Shown: positions 22,969-33,880 of the stretch, one piece after another | How the letters are laid out: every line of letters starts with the position of its first letter | Numbering within the stretch: the stretch's first letter is position 1 | Assembly: GCF_963924675.1 (NCBI RefSeq) | Contig: NC_089239.1 | Coordinates: 31,395,818-31,459,817 of the forward strand | DNA: 64,000 bases | Source: Phocoena phocoena | Taxonomy: Eukaryota > Chordata > Mammalia > Artiodactyla > Phocoenidae | Reading direction: 5' to 3' | Made by a program: the position numbers and the translations under genes | Notes under the pieces: generated by a model | What the model saw: the letters and a program-made list of their open reading frames with translations, nothing else | Database searches by the model: none | What the model was told of the DNA's origin: nothing

Positions 22969-25250
22969 TTTTTAACATCTCTATTAGAGTATAATTGCTT
23001 TACAGTGGTGTGTTAGTTTCTGCTTTATGACAAAGTGAATCAGCTATACATATACATATATCCCCATATCCCCTCCCTCTTGCATCTTCCTCCCATCCTC
23101 TGTATCCCACCTCTCTAGGTGGTCACAGAGCACCGAGCTGATCTCCCTTTGCTATGCACTGCTTCCCACTAGCTAGCTATTTTAGATTTGGTAGTGTATA
23201 TATGTCCATGCCACTCTCTCACTTCGTCCTACCTTACCCTTCCCCCTCCCCGTGTCCTCAAGTCCATTCTCTACGTCTGCACCTTTATTCCTGTCCTGCC
23301 CCTAGGTTCATCAGACGATTTATTTTTTTTAGATTCCATATATATGTTTTAGCATACGGTATTTTTTTTTTCTCTTTCTGACTTACTTCACTCTGTATGA
23401 CAGTCTCTAGGTCCATCCACCTCACTACAAATAACTCAATTTCGTTTCTTTTTTTGGCTCAGTAATATTCCGTTGTATATATGTGCCACATCTTCTTTAT
23501 CCATTCATCTGTGGATGGACACTTAGGTTGGTTCCGTGTCCTGGCTATTGTAAATAGACTGCAATGAACATTGTGGTACACGACTCTTTTTGAATGATGG
23601 TTTTCTCAGGGTATATGCCCAGTAGTGGGATTGCTGGATCGTATGGTAGTTCTGTTTTTAGTTTCTTAAGGAACCTCCATACTGTTCTCCATAGTGGCTG
23701 TATCCATTTACATTCCCACCAACAGTGCAACAAGGTTCCCTTTTCTCCACACCCTCTCTAGCATTTATTGTCTGTAGATTTTTTGATGATGGCCATTCTG
23801 ACTGGTGTGAGGTGATACCTCATTGTAGTTTTGATTTGCATTTCTCTAATGATTAGTGATGTTGAGCATCCTTTCATGTGTTTGTTGGCAATCTGTATAT
23901 CTTCTTTGGAGAAATGTCTATTTAGGTCTTCTGCCCATTTTTGGATTGCATTGTTTGTTTTTTGATATTGAACTACATGAGCTGCTTGTAAATTTTGGAG
24001 ATTAATCCTTTGTCAGCTGCTTTGTTTGCAGATATTTTCTCCCATTCTGAGAGTTGTCTTTTCGTCTTGTTTATGGTTTCCTTTGCTGTGCAAAAACTTT
24101 TAAGTTTCATTAGGTCCCATTTGTTTATTTTTGGGTTTTTTTTCCATTTCTCTAGGAGGTGGGTCAAAAAGGATCTTTCTGTGATGTATGTCATAGATTG
24201 TTCTGCCTATGTTTTCCTTTAAGAGTTTTAGAGTGTCTGGCCTTACATTTAAGTCTTTAATCCATTTGGAGTTTATTTTTGTGTATGAGGTTAGGGAGTG
24301 TTCTAATTTCATTCTTTTACATGTAGCTGTCCAGTTTTCCCAGCACCACTTATTGAAGTGGCTTTCTTTTCTCCTTTGTATATATATTCTTGCCTCCTTT
24401 ATCAAGAATAAGGTGACCATATGTGCGTGGGTTTATCTCTGGGCTTTCTATCCTGTTCCATTGATCTATATTTCTGTTACTGTGCCAGTACCATCCTGTC
24501 TTGATTACTGTAGCTTCGTAGTATAGTGTGAAGTCCTGGAGCCTGATTCTTCCAGCTCCGTTTTTCTTTCTCAGGATTGCTTTGGCTATTCGGGGTCTTT
24601 TGTGTTTCCATACAAATGATGCAATTTTTTGTTCTAGTTCTGTGAGAAATACCATTGGTAGTTTGATAGGGATTGCATTGAATCTGTAGATTGCTTTGGG
24701 TGCTATGGTCATTTTCACAATGTTGATTCTTCCAATCCAGGAACATGGTATATCTCTCCATCTGTTTGTATTGTCTTTAATTCCTTTGATCAGTGTCTTA
24801 TAGTTTTCTGCATAGAGGTCTTTTGCCTCCTTATGTAGGTTTATTCCTAGATATTTAATTCTTTTTGTTGCAATGGTAAATGGGAGTGTTTCCTTAATTT
24901 CTCTTTCAGATTTTTCATCACTAGCATATAGGAATGCAAGAGATTTCTGTGCATTAATTTTGTATACTGCTACTTTACCAGATTCATTGATTAACTCTAG
25001 TAGTTTTCTGGTGGCATCTTTAGGATTCTCTATGTATAGTATCATGTCATCTGCAAACAGTGACAGCTTTACTTCTTCTTTTTCAATTTGGATTCCTTTT
25101 ATTTCTTTTTCTTCTCTCATTGCTATGGCTAAAACTTCCAAAACTATATTCATTAATAGTGGTGAGAGTGGATGACCTTGTCTTTTTCCTGATCTTAGAG
25201 AAAATGGTTTCAGTTTTTCACCATTGAGAATGATGTTGGCTGTGGTTTTG
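22969..25250 (-). mobile_element. 5'-truncated antisense L1 inside the old L1, 2.28 kb
   Basis: Read on the minus strand it runs from mid-ORF2 (5' truncation at 25250) through the ORF2 stop to the 3' UTR and a short poly(A), seen as T residues at 22969-22973. A perfect 16-bp TSD flanks it. The 3' UTR is the same subfamily as at 9371-15385, though the G-rich block has one damaged G tract (23228-23244). Short A-tail and damaged polyadenylation signal. It cannot be autonomous. Confidence 0.95.
23330..25250 (-). pseudogene. L1 ORF2 fragment, antisense
   Basis: The minus-strand frame starts at the truncation point in the RT palm. The open part 24350-25153 (267 aa) contains [18 protein letters not shown] with the FADD motif at 25046-25057, then [17 protein letters not shown] and [12 protein letters not shown], the RT thumb and downstream region. 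Frameshifts follow from about 24400, though further pieces such as [15 protein letters not shown] (23545-23733) are readable. The conserved end and stop fall at 23330-23332. The endonuclease and RT fingers are absent. Confidence 0.92.
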
Positions 25251-25266
25251 CATACAATGGAATATT
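25251..25266 (+). repeat. Right 16-bp TSD of the antisense L1
   Basis: CATACAATGGAATATT, identical to 22953-22968. The old L1 continues from here. Confidence 0.95.
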
Positions 25267-25356
25267 ATTCAGCCTAAAGAAGGGAGGCAATCCTGTAACA
25301 TGCTACAACATGGATGAATTTTGAACACATTATGCTACGTAAAATAAATCAGTCAC

Positions 25357-25375
25357 AAAAAGATAAATACTGTGT
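25357..25375 (+). repeat. Left 19-bp TSD of the CHR-2-like SINE
   Basis: AAAAAGATAAATACTGTGT is repeated exactly at 25648-25666. The sequence is part of the old L1 end and reads through once the insert is removed. Confidence 0.95.
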
Positions 25376-25647
25376 ACTACTGAAGCCCATGGGCCTAGAG
25401 TCCGTGCTCTGCCAGAAGAGAAGCCACTGCAATGAGAAACCCATGCATCACAATGAAGAGTAGCCCCCGCTCGCCACAACTAGAGAAAGCCCACGCACAG
25501 CAACGAAGACCCAACACAGCCAAAAATGAAGAAAAAAAAATAGAGTGAAAAATAGGAAAAAAAAAAGAAAATGATGAATTATGTGTAGGGCTATCTGGGG
25601 GAGGTTTTTAAATGACATTATTGAAATAAAAACTGGGAGGCTTGAGA
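25376..25647 (+). repeat. CHR-2-like SINE with an apparent 3' read-through tail
   Basis: Bases 25377 to about 25535 match the 3' half of the long CHR-2-type SINE (GAAGCCCATGGGCCTAGAGT, 'cgccacaactagagaaagcc', 'caacgaagacccaacacagc'). The 5' promoter half is missing. After two A-rich stretches (25530-25570) comes about 75 bp of non-SINE DNA, GAAAATGATGAATTATGTGT to CTTGAG, then A residues and the TSD. The TSD encloses SINE and extra DNA together, so they integrated as one molecule. Confidence 0.85.
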
Positions 25648-25666
25648 AAAAAGATAAATACTGTGT
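25648..25666 (+). repeat. Right 19-bp TSD of the CHR-2-like SINE
   Basis: AAAAAGATAAATACTGTGT, identical to 25357-25375. Confidence 0.95.
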
Positions 25667-25936
25667 GATTCCACTTACGTGAGATATCTAAAGTAATCAA
25701 ATTTATAGACACAGGAAGTAGAATGGTGGTTACCTGGGAATGTGTAGAAGGGGTTGGCGGAGGGCAATTATTTTTTAATGGGTGTAGTGTTTCAAATTTA
25801 CAGGATGAAAACGTTCTGGAGATCTGTTTCATAATGATGTGAATGTACTTAACTCTGCTTAGCTGTACACTTAAAAATGATTAAAATGACAAATTTCATG
25901 TTGTGTGTTTTTTATCAGAATAACAAAGTAATTAAA

Positions 25937-27799
25937 AACCTAGAAATATGGAAATAGAGGGTGAAGAAAAGGAAGATAAAACTGTGCTGTTTTTTATTGT
26001 TACATGATTTCCTTCAGTACTTTAAGCAATATTTTGATTTGAATATTTCCATTGATCTATTATCATATGACTCATAGATGTGACAGCTGGTATTTAGAGC
26101 CACATCCACCTGTCTCCAGGCCTGTGTTCTCACTCCTAGGCTATGCGTCTGGAAAATGACTTCAGAAAATATTTGTCAAAGATTTCAGATAATTTTGTGA
26201 TATATTATTTTGTCAAAGGGTATATAATCTAGCTGCATCTGTATATCACCATTCACCTTAAATGAAAATTTAGTTAATTTTCATTATATAAACAACACGT
26301 TTATTGGGATTATTTTATACAATCTAGTGGATATTTTATATTTTTTCCAAAGATAAGATCCAAAATAATTCATACTGTAGGAAACAAACATTTGGGAAAC
26401 AAAATTTGAATTCAGTTTTCTAGCAAAATAGCCACTAGAAAGAGTAAGCAATTAGAGTCATGTTAATAAGCTTTAATTTATAAATACTGAAATCAAAAAA
26501 GATGTGTCTATGGGTATTTTCTGTCAGATTTCTTGTGTTAAAATTCAGTAGCATAGAGACCAGACTTGAAAATTCCTCAACCAGACAAAACCAGTTAAGC
26601 CATGTAAGCCAAACTTAATTTAGCTTAGTTCATGAATGTTAGTAAAATTTAACTTAGGTAATTTCTTGTAAATGCTTCTAATGATCATAAACAAAACTTA
26701 AGTTGTCCTCCTAAAATGGTATAAGATAATCACTGTTAACCAATTCCTTGCTGTCTGGAAACTCCCGTTATAACAACCACCAATCGTTGTAAAAGTTAAA
26801 CAAGCTTCCTCATTCTCTCTTCATACACCGTTCTGGAGCGTCCGCCTCTGAGCCTCACACCGCTTTTGGGTTTGAAGTGTCTCTGTTCGAAAACAGTTTG
26901 TTTTTTGACCAAAATATTTATATCAAGTAAAGCTTTCTGATTTTTTTCTTTTGAAACAGATAGTAGTTACACACAATATTCGCATTATGGTGGCTCTTTT
27001 TTTTTGCAGCTTTTTTTGGGAAAACATTTAACAATAAAATTAAAATGTGCTCTAAGAGAGGAATACAAAACAACTAACCGGTGCAGACAGAAAAATGAAA
27101 TAGTGCAAGTTTGGATGAGGGACACACAATTATTGAAAACGTGTAACGTTTTCCATGTGCCCTGGAACACTGAGGAAAATTACTGTTATTTGTTTTACGA
27201 CTTAGAGGAGGGCATGGAACAACCAATAAGGCTCTTTTAATGCTGTATATCCATTCTGAGGTCATGCCGTGCTTGCAGAAGGGGGAAATATCTTTTTAAC
27301 ATTACTCCCGTGTATTCTTCATTGTTTGTATTATAATATTCTAACTGATACAATAATGATTGCTTTAAAACATATACTATTTTATTCTCTTCATTATAAT
27401 GTCTGAAAGTTGCCCTCCATTCTTTGGACAAAGTCAATCAGATTTTTTTTTAAGTTGCATAAACTTAGGAAAAAAATAAAAGAGGTCATTCTGCGTTCTC
27501 CTGCTGTGGATCTCTCTCACCTTTAAGAAGTTGCTACTTATCTCTGCCTCTCTGCTTATCAGCATTAGTTACTCCTTATCTATTCGATCATTCTCATTCA
27601 AACTTATCCCATCTTAAAAACAACAAAAACAGTCTTCCTTTCTTCTCACATACCACCCATATCTCCATTTCTTTCCCGGAGAGAAAGGAAATTTCTTTCG
27701 TAAATAAATTTACTACTAAAAGCATTACTTACAAATGATGTTTCTACTTGCTTCTCTCCCAGCCATTCTTCCAATTAGTCTGGTTTGGTCGAAATATGC
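25937..27799. other. Mostly unrecognised; possible old LTR near 26560-26950
   Basis: No gene. Bases 26745-26950 have an LTR-like layout (a 'tctggaaactcccgttataa' line, then 'cctctgagcctcacaccgct' and 'gtgtctctgttcgaaaacag'), which recalls the U5 end of class I endogenous retrovirus LTRs, but I cannot fix ends or family. A 78-codon frame at 27004-27240 has no recognisable domain. Confidence 0.35.
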
Positions 27800-28500
27800 A
27801 CAGAAACTAATATTGTCAAAATTGCCAGCAAAATTCAACGAATACCTATCCATTCTCATCCCATTCAAACCCTCCGCATCGGTTGGCCAGCTCTAAGATG
27901 TGTTTCACGTTCCTCTTCGAACATCCTTTTTTTGAGCTCTCGTGATGCCTTTCTCCTAGGTTGCCTTCTACCTCACTCACTACTCTTTCTCACTCAACTT
28001 CAGGCATCACCTTTTCTCCTTGACCAGAGATCAGACCTCAGACTTCTTTGTAGTTGTGCCCACGTCCTGGGTGATGGCAGTCAGTCCTGACATTCAGATA
28101 CCACCGACGAAGTGAAGAATAACACACTTACCGTCCTGACCTCCCTTGAAATCCATAATTATTTATTTAACTACTTCTTGGTATTCCCACTTGGCTATCT
28201 CCCAAGCACCTTACAATGACGTTTTCTTGCCCTTTTCCTATCTTCCAACTCTATTCCATTTCCACTTTTCCCTTATAAATGAGAGATATTACCTTCCATT
28301 GAACCACTTGTTTTGGTTGGAATCATCCTGGATTTGTCCTCCTTTTTCTTAAATCCCACATCATATATTTCAACAAATCCTGTGATTCTGACTCCATAAT
28401 ACATCTCGAGCCAGTCTAATTCTATCTATCTTCACAACCACTCCCTTAGATCATATCATCATTATCGCTTGGCTGAAATACTAAGATAGCCTCTGGATGC
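27800..28500 (+). repeat. L2 LINE fragment
   Basis: Landmarks in order: 'tcccacttggctatctccca' with 'agcacc', then 'tggaatcatcctggatttgt', 'cttaaatcccacatcata' with 'tttcaacaaatcctgtgatt', and 'ttggctgaaatactaagata'. These follow the L2 (CR1-group) ORF2 3' region in sense orientation, with heavy divergence. The open frames here are remnants or chance. Confidence 0.65.
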
Positions 28501-29924
28501 AGGTTCCTGGTTAGAAACACATGGGACACCCGAGCTTAGTAATTGAAGATTTTATAAAGGGGTTATTTCCAAAGCTATTGGCAGGGTTTATACAAAGACA
28601 GCGAGGGATAGTAGAGTACTCCAGAAATAGTCACAGGGGAGCAAAGGTTGAGGAAGGGTTATCAGCAGCTGGGCAGAGAGCTGAGTGATGAGGACCTTAG
28701 GGCAGTCACTTCAGCTTCCAGTAGAGGGACACAGCCTGGTGAGGCGACCCAGCAGAGAATGAGCCTGGTGAAGAAATGCCTCGATCTTACTTTCTGCCCC
28801 TCCCTCATTTCCTGCCCATGATCCGCACTGGCCGAGCAGAGCTGGAAGCCACCAGGAAAAGGATGCTGCTGGGGTTCCAGTTCTTGTAGTCCGCACCCTG
28901 GGGTGGAGGGGGGCTGGAGAAGGAGAGTATAAAGAAAGGTGGAGAGTGGATCTATCGGGGCCCATAAAAATATATCCACCACAGTCCTCTATCTGACTTT
29001 GATTTCCACTCTTAGGCCGCATTCTTGTAGCATCGACAGTGATCTACTTTCCGGGCAAAATGGATTTTACCTGTCCTCTGCTTGAAAGCCATCACCATCT
29101 TCTTGTTGAACTTAAAATAGAATCCAGAACTCTATCACCCCACAGTAATGATTTGCTGCCGAATAGCTGGCTCAGGTGGAGTCTCAGTTTGTAAACTTGA
29201 CCTCATTAGCACCCAAGTGATTGATTGAGATTCATGTTTTGGAGTTCCTACAAAACAAATGCTCTGGTAGCTTAGCTACAAAATCTCCCTTCTCCTCCTT
29301 GCTGTAGGAGTGAAAGAAGGGTGGAATAATGCAAGAGATGAAGGGTCAGATGCCTCAGGGCTGCAGAAGATAGAGTGATACATCTCGTGGGCTGGTAGTT
29401 CATTTAACTCATCACCTCCTCCAGTTGAAAAAAGAGACATAGAAGGATTTGAAGTCTTTACAGCTGGCAAACCTCCTCCTTCTTCAAACTCTAGGCCCAA
29501 AAGAGCACCCATTTCCTTGTAGATTTATGGTTTATAATCTGCATCTTCTTCAGGCTGTGGGAGAATTGGCTATTCATAGTTTCTAGAGAATTTAAAGCCA
29601 GTTCACTATTTTATGCAATATTTGAGCAGTTCTCCACAATCCAGGGTCTTCTAGGGTTTATCAAAGATGTGAAAGAAAAGTATTGTTTCATTATGAGCTT
29701 CCTAAGCTTACTCTACGACTGACGTATGGAATGTTGATGGTGCAAGTGAGATGTATCTGCGATGGTGAGGTCACAGGACCCCAGATTTCAAGGGGTACAA
29801 TCAATCTTCTCTAGCAAGTAAAATCACCTGTCATCGTGACTAAGTGTCTGCTTTGGGATAAAGCCTCTTATCATGATTGTGGAAGGTGATAATGCTTGCT
29901 TTCCAGAAAGTGTATATCTTTTCT
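28501..29924. other. Unrecognised, relatively G+C-rich segment
   Basis: About 1.4 kb, richer in G+C than its surroundings between 28640 and 28930. Reading frames of 78-106 codons occur on the minus strand (28662-29022 and 29276-29512) but they overlap, lack known domains and carry no convincing splice context. It may be an old unclassified LTR. Confidence 0.4.
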
Positions 29925-30015
29925 CTTACTTTCTCTGTCTCTCTGTCTCTCTGTCTCTCTCTCTGTCTCTCTCTGTCTCTCTCTGTCTCTCGTTTTCCCT
30001 CTCTGTCTCTGTCTT
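29925..30015 (+). repeat. (TCTCTG)n-type microsatellite
   Basis: Irregular TCTCTG and TCTC units over about 90 bp. Low-complexity frames (Leu/Ser on one strand, Arg/Glu on the other) arise from it. Confidence 0.9.
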
Positions 30016-31936
30016 CTGTTTCCCTACTTTCTTTCCCGCAGAATAGCATCTCCTGAAAAACAAACAAAGCTGTTGTGACTACACAGGCTATGGAATATAC
30101 CATAGAACCTACACTGAACTATTAGGATGTTTTTCGACTTATTTGACAAGTTGGAAATGCTTTTGTGTTTTCTTGTTCTTAAAAACTTCTCCCGACCATT
30201 ATGTTGTAGAGATGCTATAGGACTCAGTAATGAACCATCCAGAAGGCGAAATCAAAGCAAACCAAAACAAAATGACTGGCCAGTTATATAACACTTTAGG
30301 ATGTGTTACAGAGCAGACAGTTAAAGCCCTTCTCTGGCTTTTTAATGGTGTTAATTGGTTCCAGAGAAAGACCGGCTGTCTTTACACACACAGTTAGCTG
30401 ACCACACGTTACACGCTTAATTCAGTAAACAGGTCCAAAGCGATTATGTATACAGAGCCCTCAGCTTTGCTTTACACAATCTATTTCTGACTTAAGAGTT
30501 TTAAAAATTTAAATGTAAAATAAAAGTTTCCATTTACAAAATTAGTTTGTGGCTGAATGGAACCATTTAACAGAATAAAGTGCTTAAAGTCACAGTTTGT
30601 ATCATAATCTCACTTTCATTAATGTTCTGCAACAACTTTCCTGCAGTAAATACTGAAGAAAATTAATAGTATTCTTGCAAGGAATTTGATAGAACATTTA
30701 GAAAGGAGAATTAATGAGAATATTTTGTTTCTATAATTAACCAAAAAAGGTACATTCTTAGAAAGTATTTCTTTTTCCACCCCCAAATTTTGGCAAGTAC
30801 AAATAAATAAGCAAAGAACATTCCTTCATTATTATTTTGTTGTTGATAAAGGTAGGAGAAGTGATTGAAGCCAAATTCCCCAAGTGACTTAGGAAGATAA
30901 TGTTTTGTTAAGGTTTTGAAGGTTATGAAAGAGTCCATTTTAATTTTTTTAAATGAATCACACATTTAGAAGTTGATGTAGAAAAGTAATCTCACTACCT
31001 ATTTTATACAAATCAGTGAGGAAAAATACATTGGTTACTTTTTATCAAAACTCTGTTTTATAAAATAGGAAACAGAGTGTGCCAAGAATCAGTTGTGTTT
31101 ATAAGCTAATCAGGATCAAGAACTTTGAAGGATATGATTTTAAACTAATTGCAGCTAACCAGTTATTCTGCCAGTTTCACTGATGCTAACAGAAGATAGG
31201 AGACTCCTGGATTTGAGATGAAGTACTATTCACATTACAGAAAACAGCATGAACATGACATGTTTGTGTTGGTTCTCCTACTTCCCTAAGTTACACAGGT
31301 GTGATGTAGGCAGATCCATGTGGATGCCACACATGCAGTAGGGATGCATCACAGCTGAGGAGTTACACACAGAACCTGAATCTTTTTCTAACGGGCAAAA
31401 GCAAACCTGGCCTTTCTTCTGGAAGAAGACATTATCTTTATTACACTGAACAGAAAGAAAATCTGCCCTTTGCTCCAAATGGAGCAAACATGGTATTTTT
31501 CAAGGCTGTTCACAATACACACATCTTTGAAAAGACGATCTGGGACAAAAGGGAAGTTAGTACCTTGCTTGTAAAATGTGCAGAAACACAAGAGGCTAAT
31601 GGATCCCGACAATCAGGAGTCATGGAAGCAATTATTTATGTAAATCACAATTGTATTAAATGTAACTTCCTAGATTTTACTGAGTTATTTTACCCTCTTT
31701 TAAATCATATATTCAGTGAATGATAAAGAAGCAACTTCATTCTATAACAGTGCCAGAGGTTAACATAGAATTACATATTTCTTATGAATTCACTGTATTT
31801 TATTATTTATTTTAATTTTTATTTGGTTCTAGACGTTAAAGTAAGTTATTGGATCAGTGAGTAAATAAATAGTTGCTATAATTAATCCGGTATTTAATAC
31901 TGGGTCAATCTCCAGAATCTCTTGGAAGTCTACCAT
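30016..31936. other. Unrecognised AT-rich intergenic DNA
   Basis: About 1.9 kb with no gene or recognised repeat. Frames of up to 84 codons have no motif. Confidence 0.5.
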
Positions 31937-31948
31937 TAGAAGATCTTT
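31937..31948 (+). repeat. Left 12-bp TSD of the antisense SINE
   Basis: TAGAAGATCTTT here equals 32161-32172. Confidence 0.95.
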
Positions 31949-32160
31949 TTTTTTTTTTTTTTTTTTTTGTGGTACGCGGGCCTCTCACTGTTGTGGCCTC
32001 TCCCGTTGCGGAGCACAGGCTCCGGACGCGCAGGCTCAGCGGCCATGGCTCACGGGCCCAGCTGCTCCGCGGCATGTGGGATCTTCCCAGACCGGGGCAC
32101 GAACCCGTGTCCCCTGCATCGGCAGGCGGACTCTCAACCACTGCGCCACCAGGGAAGCCC
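31949..32160 (-). repeat. CHR-2-type tRNA-derived SINE, young-looking
   Basis: On the minus strand it starts GGGCTTCCCTGGTGGCGCAG, with A box TGGCGCAGTGG (32138-32148) and B box GGTTCGTGCCC (32095-32105), and ends in about 20 A residues (T run at the left). Many CpG sites are intact (for example around 31977 and 32027-32040) and a perfect 12-bp TSD flanks it, so the insertion looks recent. It is transcribed by RNA polymerase III when active. The open frames inside are chance. Confidence 0.92.
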
Positions 32161-32172
32161 TAGAAGATCTTT
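32161..32172 (+). repeat. Right 12-bp TSD of the antisense SINE
   Basis: TAGAAGATCTTT, identical to 31937-31948. Confidence 0.95.
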
Positions 32173-32885
32173 GATGCTAATGTTTTGAGGCAAAGAGAAC
32201 TAAATTATAACCTCCTAACCTATTTTTTATAGGCCCTCCTGTGTAATCTCTCTATTAGAAAGTCAGCTGATTTGGAAACAGTTACCCTTGTAGACTCCCT
32301 TCACAGCCGTACCTAGAGTAATGTGTAAATAACGGGAAGAAGGTGCACTCAGGGAGCCGGCAATTTGGGGGCCTCCACACCAGCCTCACAGCTTTCTGAA
32401 AACATCAGAACTTTAACACACTTACGTGTATTATACTGTCTACTAAGAAGTATTTCAAAATAAATTACAGCCATCTTATAACTGGTGTTGAGGGGCCTTG
32501 CAGCCAGGTGGCTATAGCTACTCGTGTGATCCACTTGGGGCACTTGAATCTCTGAAAGGGCCCAAAGACCTACTGACCAGGGTCCAGTTCTCCTGGGTGC
32601 AACACAGAGCCCTCTCCAATCATTTTTCCTTCTCCCATTTTCCATCTGCCACAGACCAATAGGTGAACCCTACTCACTTCAGACCTCCTCATGTCCGGGA
32701 GAAATCATCTCTTCACCTGTTTTCAAGGCTTTCTTCTTTCTGTGCTTCTCTCTGGGAGACCCTATTTACACCCAGTGCAAGAACAGTGGCCCTGGAGTTG
32801 CTTTTGCAAATGCTTCTGAGATAAAGGAATAAAAGGATCTTAAATATTTGAATAGAATAGGGAAGGAAATAAAATGCAACAAAAA
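32173..32885. other. Unrecognised intergenic DNA
   Basis: About 0.7 kb with no gene. A 98-codon minus-strand frame (32349-32645) has no recognisable domain. Confidence 0.5.
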
Positions 32886-33105
32886 AAAATATATCGGGGA
32901 GGGGATTAACAGATACACACTACTTTACATAAAATAGAGAAGCAACAAGGATTTACTGTAGAGCACAGGAAATTATATTCAGTATTTTATAATAGTCTAT
33001 AACAGAATATAATCAGAAAAAATAACTGAATCACTGTGCTGTACACCTGAAAACACAATATTATAAATCAACTATACTTCAATAAAAAAAGAAAAAATAT
33101 ATATC
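32886..33105 (+). mobile_element. L1 3' end fragment
   Basis: It contains GGGATTAACAGATACACACT, 'aagcaacaaggatttactgt', 'aactgaatcactgtgctgta' and TATACTTCAATAAAA, the standard 3' UTR end of a mid-age L1 subfamily with its polyadenylation signal and A-rich tail. It is severely 5'-truncated and of a different subfamily from the 6-kb copy. Confidence 0.85.
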
Positions 33106-33589
33106 AAATTATCATGTCAAGAATAATTTTATATTGCTTAAGGAAGTTGAGCTTGATTCCTTTGGTTTTGGCAACTAAAAATGAACTGAACCATGGTCCA
33201 GGAAGAACTAACAATCTGGGCAAGGACTTGAGCTCTAAGCATCTGTATCTATCAGAGCCCTATATGAACCTCCTCTGAGAACAAAAGGGCTGCGAAGTAA
33301 AAATTTTTTAATGAATTTTAAAAATTGAAAAGTAACAATATTTTGAGTACAACACATAGTTTAGAAGCAGAAGTTTCATACTAGCATTGGTATGGTTCTC
33401 GTAAGAACTCTTCGGAGGAGCCTCTGGGCTCACCCAGCAGAGCTGTCATCTCTCCATGTGCCTCTCTGTTGACTCATCACTGCTGTCTGCTCAAATAAAG
33501 TTGGAAAATGTTTGATTTTTAAAAGCTAATCGGTTAATTTACTGAAGGGCTTCTAGGGAAGGACAAATGTAGCCTATTCTTGCCTCTCC
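33106..33589. other. Unrecognised intergenic DNA
   Basis: About 0.5 kb with no gene or recognised repeat. Confidence 0.5.
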
Positions 33590-33880
33590 AACAGGCAAAT
33601 TGTTACTGACATTTTAAGTCTCAACTTATATATTGACTTCTTAAACGTTTCCCAACTTGCCCGGAACCTTTCTGCAGCCTGAGCTTCCACAGTACCTGAT
33701 ACATCCTCCTCAGAATAGAAGCAACCAAAGTTTCTTATAATCAACTGTCAGCTTGTCTCTTGTCCATCTAAATGGTTTTCATCTTTGTATTCATAACCTC
33801 TGGTTTGATGTCTTGCACACAATATGCACTGGAAATGGTTGTTTAATTAATAATAATAATTGCTTGACAAATGAGAAGCG
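33590..33880 (+). repeat. L2 LINE 3' end
   Basis: Lines such as 'ttttaagtctcaacttatat', 'cagtacctgatacatcctcc' and 'ggtttgatgtcttgcacaca', ending 'atatgcactggaaatggttg', follow the 3' end of L2 in sense orientation. Confidence 0.6.

Larger units (their letters stand above)
18941..25936 (+). mobile_element. Old L1 (L1MA/MB-like) with three nested insertions
   Basis: The host element is in pieces: 18941-19490, about 19613-22968, 25251-25375 and 25648-25936. It starts within ORF1 (end at 19189), passes the inter-ORF spacer, spans ORF2 and ends with a 3' UTR containing ACAGGAAGTAGAATGGTGGT, 'ggtgtagtgtttcaaattta' and an A-rich end. The pieces join in register once the inserts at 19491, 22969 and 25376 are removed. 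It is more diverged than the other L1s here and its 3' UTR belongs to a different, older subfamily. The 5' part is missing. Confidence 0.85.

Noticed and set aside
28662..29022. Two overlapping minus-strand frames of 103 and 106 codons.
   Set aside because: They share bases in different frames, lack domains and sit in probable old repeat DNA.
31949..32160. Short G+C-rich coding frames or a promoter CpG island.
   Set aside because: This is an antisense CHR-2-type SINE bounded by a 12-bp TSD.
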